From Pseudomonadota bacterium (lineage in GTDB: Bacteria; Pseudomonadota; Alphaproteobacteria; Ferrovibrionales; Ferrovibrionaceae), in NCBI GenBank assembly GCA_023434425.1, contig JAEYSS010000185.1, positions 1 to 5,440 of the forward strand: a DNA stretch of 5,440 nt. Reading direction: 5' to 3'. The translations under genes were made by a program, and so were the position numbers. The notes under the pieces are model-generated. The model made no database searches. It was not told the origin of the DNA and saw only the letters and a list, made by a program, of their open reading frames with translations. Of this stretch, positions 4,644 through 5,440 are shown piece after piece (position 1 is the stretch's first letter; each line of letters starts with the position of its first letter).

Positions 4644-4675
4644 CATCAAATAAGTCAGAATAAGCACGATATAAG
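4636..4675 (+). repeat. Right half of the helically phased ATAAG array
   Basis: ATAAG starts at 4639, 4650, 4660 and 4671, spaced 11, 10 and 11 bp, all in the same orientation as the left half. The first copy is the duplicated target unit. A decayed further unit, ATTAC at 4681, keeps the phase. With the transposon removed the two halves give seven units with strictly alternating 10/11-bp spacing. Confidence 0.8.
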
Positions 4676-4893
4676 CCCGTATTACGCCTCAACCAGCCTG
4701 CCACAAGCCCGCGCAGGTGCCGCACAGGCGGCTTTAACCGCCTGATTTGGCGGGATAAAGCTGCGACAAAGCGCGTTCTTGATCGCCTGCCGCGAAGCCG
4801 CTACACCAGCCGCGGCCATCCGGCCGGCTTTTCCGCTCCGAGTCTGCCCCCAGTCCGTCCGATTCGGCGTCCGCATCCGCATCCGAGGCTTCG
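4676..4893. other. Spacer between the ATAAG array and purB
   Basis: These 218 bp hold no convincing gene. They contain a perfect 7-bp hairpin, CAGGCGG/CCGCCTG (4725-4744) with a 6-nt loop, lacking a T-run and so not an obvious terminator. A weak hairpin at 4808-4829 followed by TTTT might be a leader structure of purB. No purine-type riboswitch was recognised. Confidence 0.5.
4779..4807 (+). promoter_or_regulatory. Weak candidate purB promoter
   Basis: TTGATC (4779-4784), a 17-bp spacer and TACACC (4802-4807) give a plausible -35 and a poor -10, about 87 bp before purB. It is listed because no better promoter remains between the transposon and purB; the chance of error is high. Confidence 0.22.
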
Positions 4894-5440
4894 ATGATCC
4901 CGCGCTACACCCGTCCCGAAATGGCCGCCATCTGGGAGCCCGAACAGCGCTTCCGCATCTGGTTCGAGATCGAGGCGCATGCCTGCGACGCCCAGGCCGC
5001 GCTCGGCGTGATCCCCAAGGCCGCCGCAAAGGAAGTCTGGAAGAAGGGCAAGTGGAAGGTTGACCGCATCGACGAGATCGAACGCGAGACCAAGCACGAT
5101 GTCATCGCCTTCCTGACCAACCTGGCCGAATATGTCGGGCCGTCTGCCCGCTTCGTGCACCAGGGCATGACCTCGTCGGATGTGCTCGACACCTGCCTGA
5201 ATGTGCAGCTCGTGCGCGCCGCCGATCTGCTGATTGCCGGCACCGACCGCGTGCTGGCCGCGCTGAAGGAGCGCGCCTTCGAATTCAAGCTGCTGCCCAC
5301 CATCGGCCGCAGCCATGGCATCCATGCCGAGCCGACCACCTTCGGGCTCAAGCTGGCCGGCTTCCATGCCGAGTTCCAGCGCGCACGCCGCCGGCTTGTC
5401 GCGGCGCGCGAAGAGGTCGCCACCTGCGCGATTTCCGGCG
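4894..5440 (+). CDS. purB: Adenylosuccinate lyase, N-terminal part (cut by window edge)
   Basis: This enzyme splits SAICAR to AICAR plus fumarate and adenylosuccinate to AMP plus fumarate in purine synthesis; it is a cytoplasmic homotetramer. The 182 codons present include the family's opening (MIPRYTRPEMAAIW), H68 in K-H-D-V-I-A-F, H89 in V-H-Q-G-M-T-S-S-D96, and the GRSHGIHAEPTTFG segment with H141. H68, H89 and H141 fall at the same numbers as in the well-studied Bacillus subtilis enzyme, so the N-terminus is correctly placed and the active-site half seen here is intact. The rest of the protein (about 430 residues in all), including the flexible signature loop with the catalytic Ser, lies outside the window. 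CGAGG sits 5 nt before the ATG. Before the transposon arrived, the gene was divergent from the PRC-barrel gene across a spacer of about 450 bp. Confidence 0.96.
   Translation, partial: MIPRYTRPEMAAIWEPEQRFRIWFEIEAHACDAQAALGVIPKAAAKEVWKKGKWKVDRIDEIERETKHDVIAFLTNLAEYVGPSARFVHQGMTSSDVLDTCLNVQLVRAADLLIAGTDRVLAALKERAFEFKLLPTIGRSHGIHAEPTTFGLKLAGFHAEFQRARRRLVAAREEVATCAISG

Noticed and set aside
1596..4675. ATAAG repeats as transposase-binding sites at the transposon ends
   Set aside because: They lie outside the terminal repeats and outside the target duplication, and point the same way on both sides instead of being inverted. They belong to the target DNA.
4682..5423. Minus-strand open frames opposite purB
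   Set aside because: They are antisense shadows of the clearly recognisable purB reading frame and GC-rich spacer; no family features seen.

Overview
The window looks like an alphaproteobacterial chromosome, possibly a Rhodospirillales-like lineage. The flanks are GC-rich, there is a candidate EcfG-type (GGAAC-N16-GGTT) promoter, a divergent hairpin repeat of a kind common in alphaproteobacterial spacers, and the purB sequence fits. The exact taxon cannot be read from the sequence alone.

Left flank (1-1631), all genes on the minus strand: the start of a LysE/RhtB-family amino-acid exporter (1-212, cut by the window edge); a two-hairpin intergenic repeat (325-415); a strong intrinsic terminator (431-476); a broken C-terminal remnant of an alpha/beta hydrolase (493-683) with a one-base frameshift; a second strong terminator (807-845); and a secreted PRC-barrel protein (869-1438) behind a possible general-stress-response promoter.

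Centre (1632-4635): a complete 3004-bp IS1595-family transposon with cargo. It is bounded by perfect 24-bp inverted repeats, which continue imperfectly to about 39 bp, and by an exact 8-bp target duplication, GAAATAAG. It carries two plus-strand small genes (a coiled-coil/winged-helix-like protein and a four-cysteine zinc-ribbon protein), the minus-strand transposase, and two overlapping plus-strand genes (a DUF6471-like HTH protein and a two-TM membrane protein of unknown function). The transposase and the HTH gene appear to be driven by back-to-back promoters that share one -35 hexamer, each with a palindrome over its -10/start region. This suggests a compact switch between transposition and cargo expression.

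The transposon landed inside a striking pre-existing array. Removing it and one copy of the duplication leaves seven ATAAG motifs in direct orientation, spaced 10, 11, 10, 11, 10 and 11 bp, i.e. in phase with the DNA helix. The array lay between the divergent PRC-barrel and purB genes. I do not recognise it; it and the transposon's control region are the two most interesting items here.

Right flank (4676-5440): a 218-bp spacer with a small hairpin, then the first 182 codons of purB (adenylosuccinate lyase, purine synthesis), cut by the window edge.
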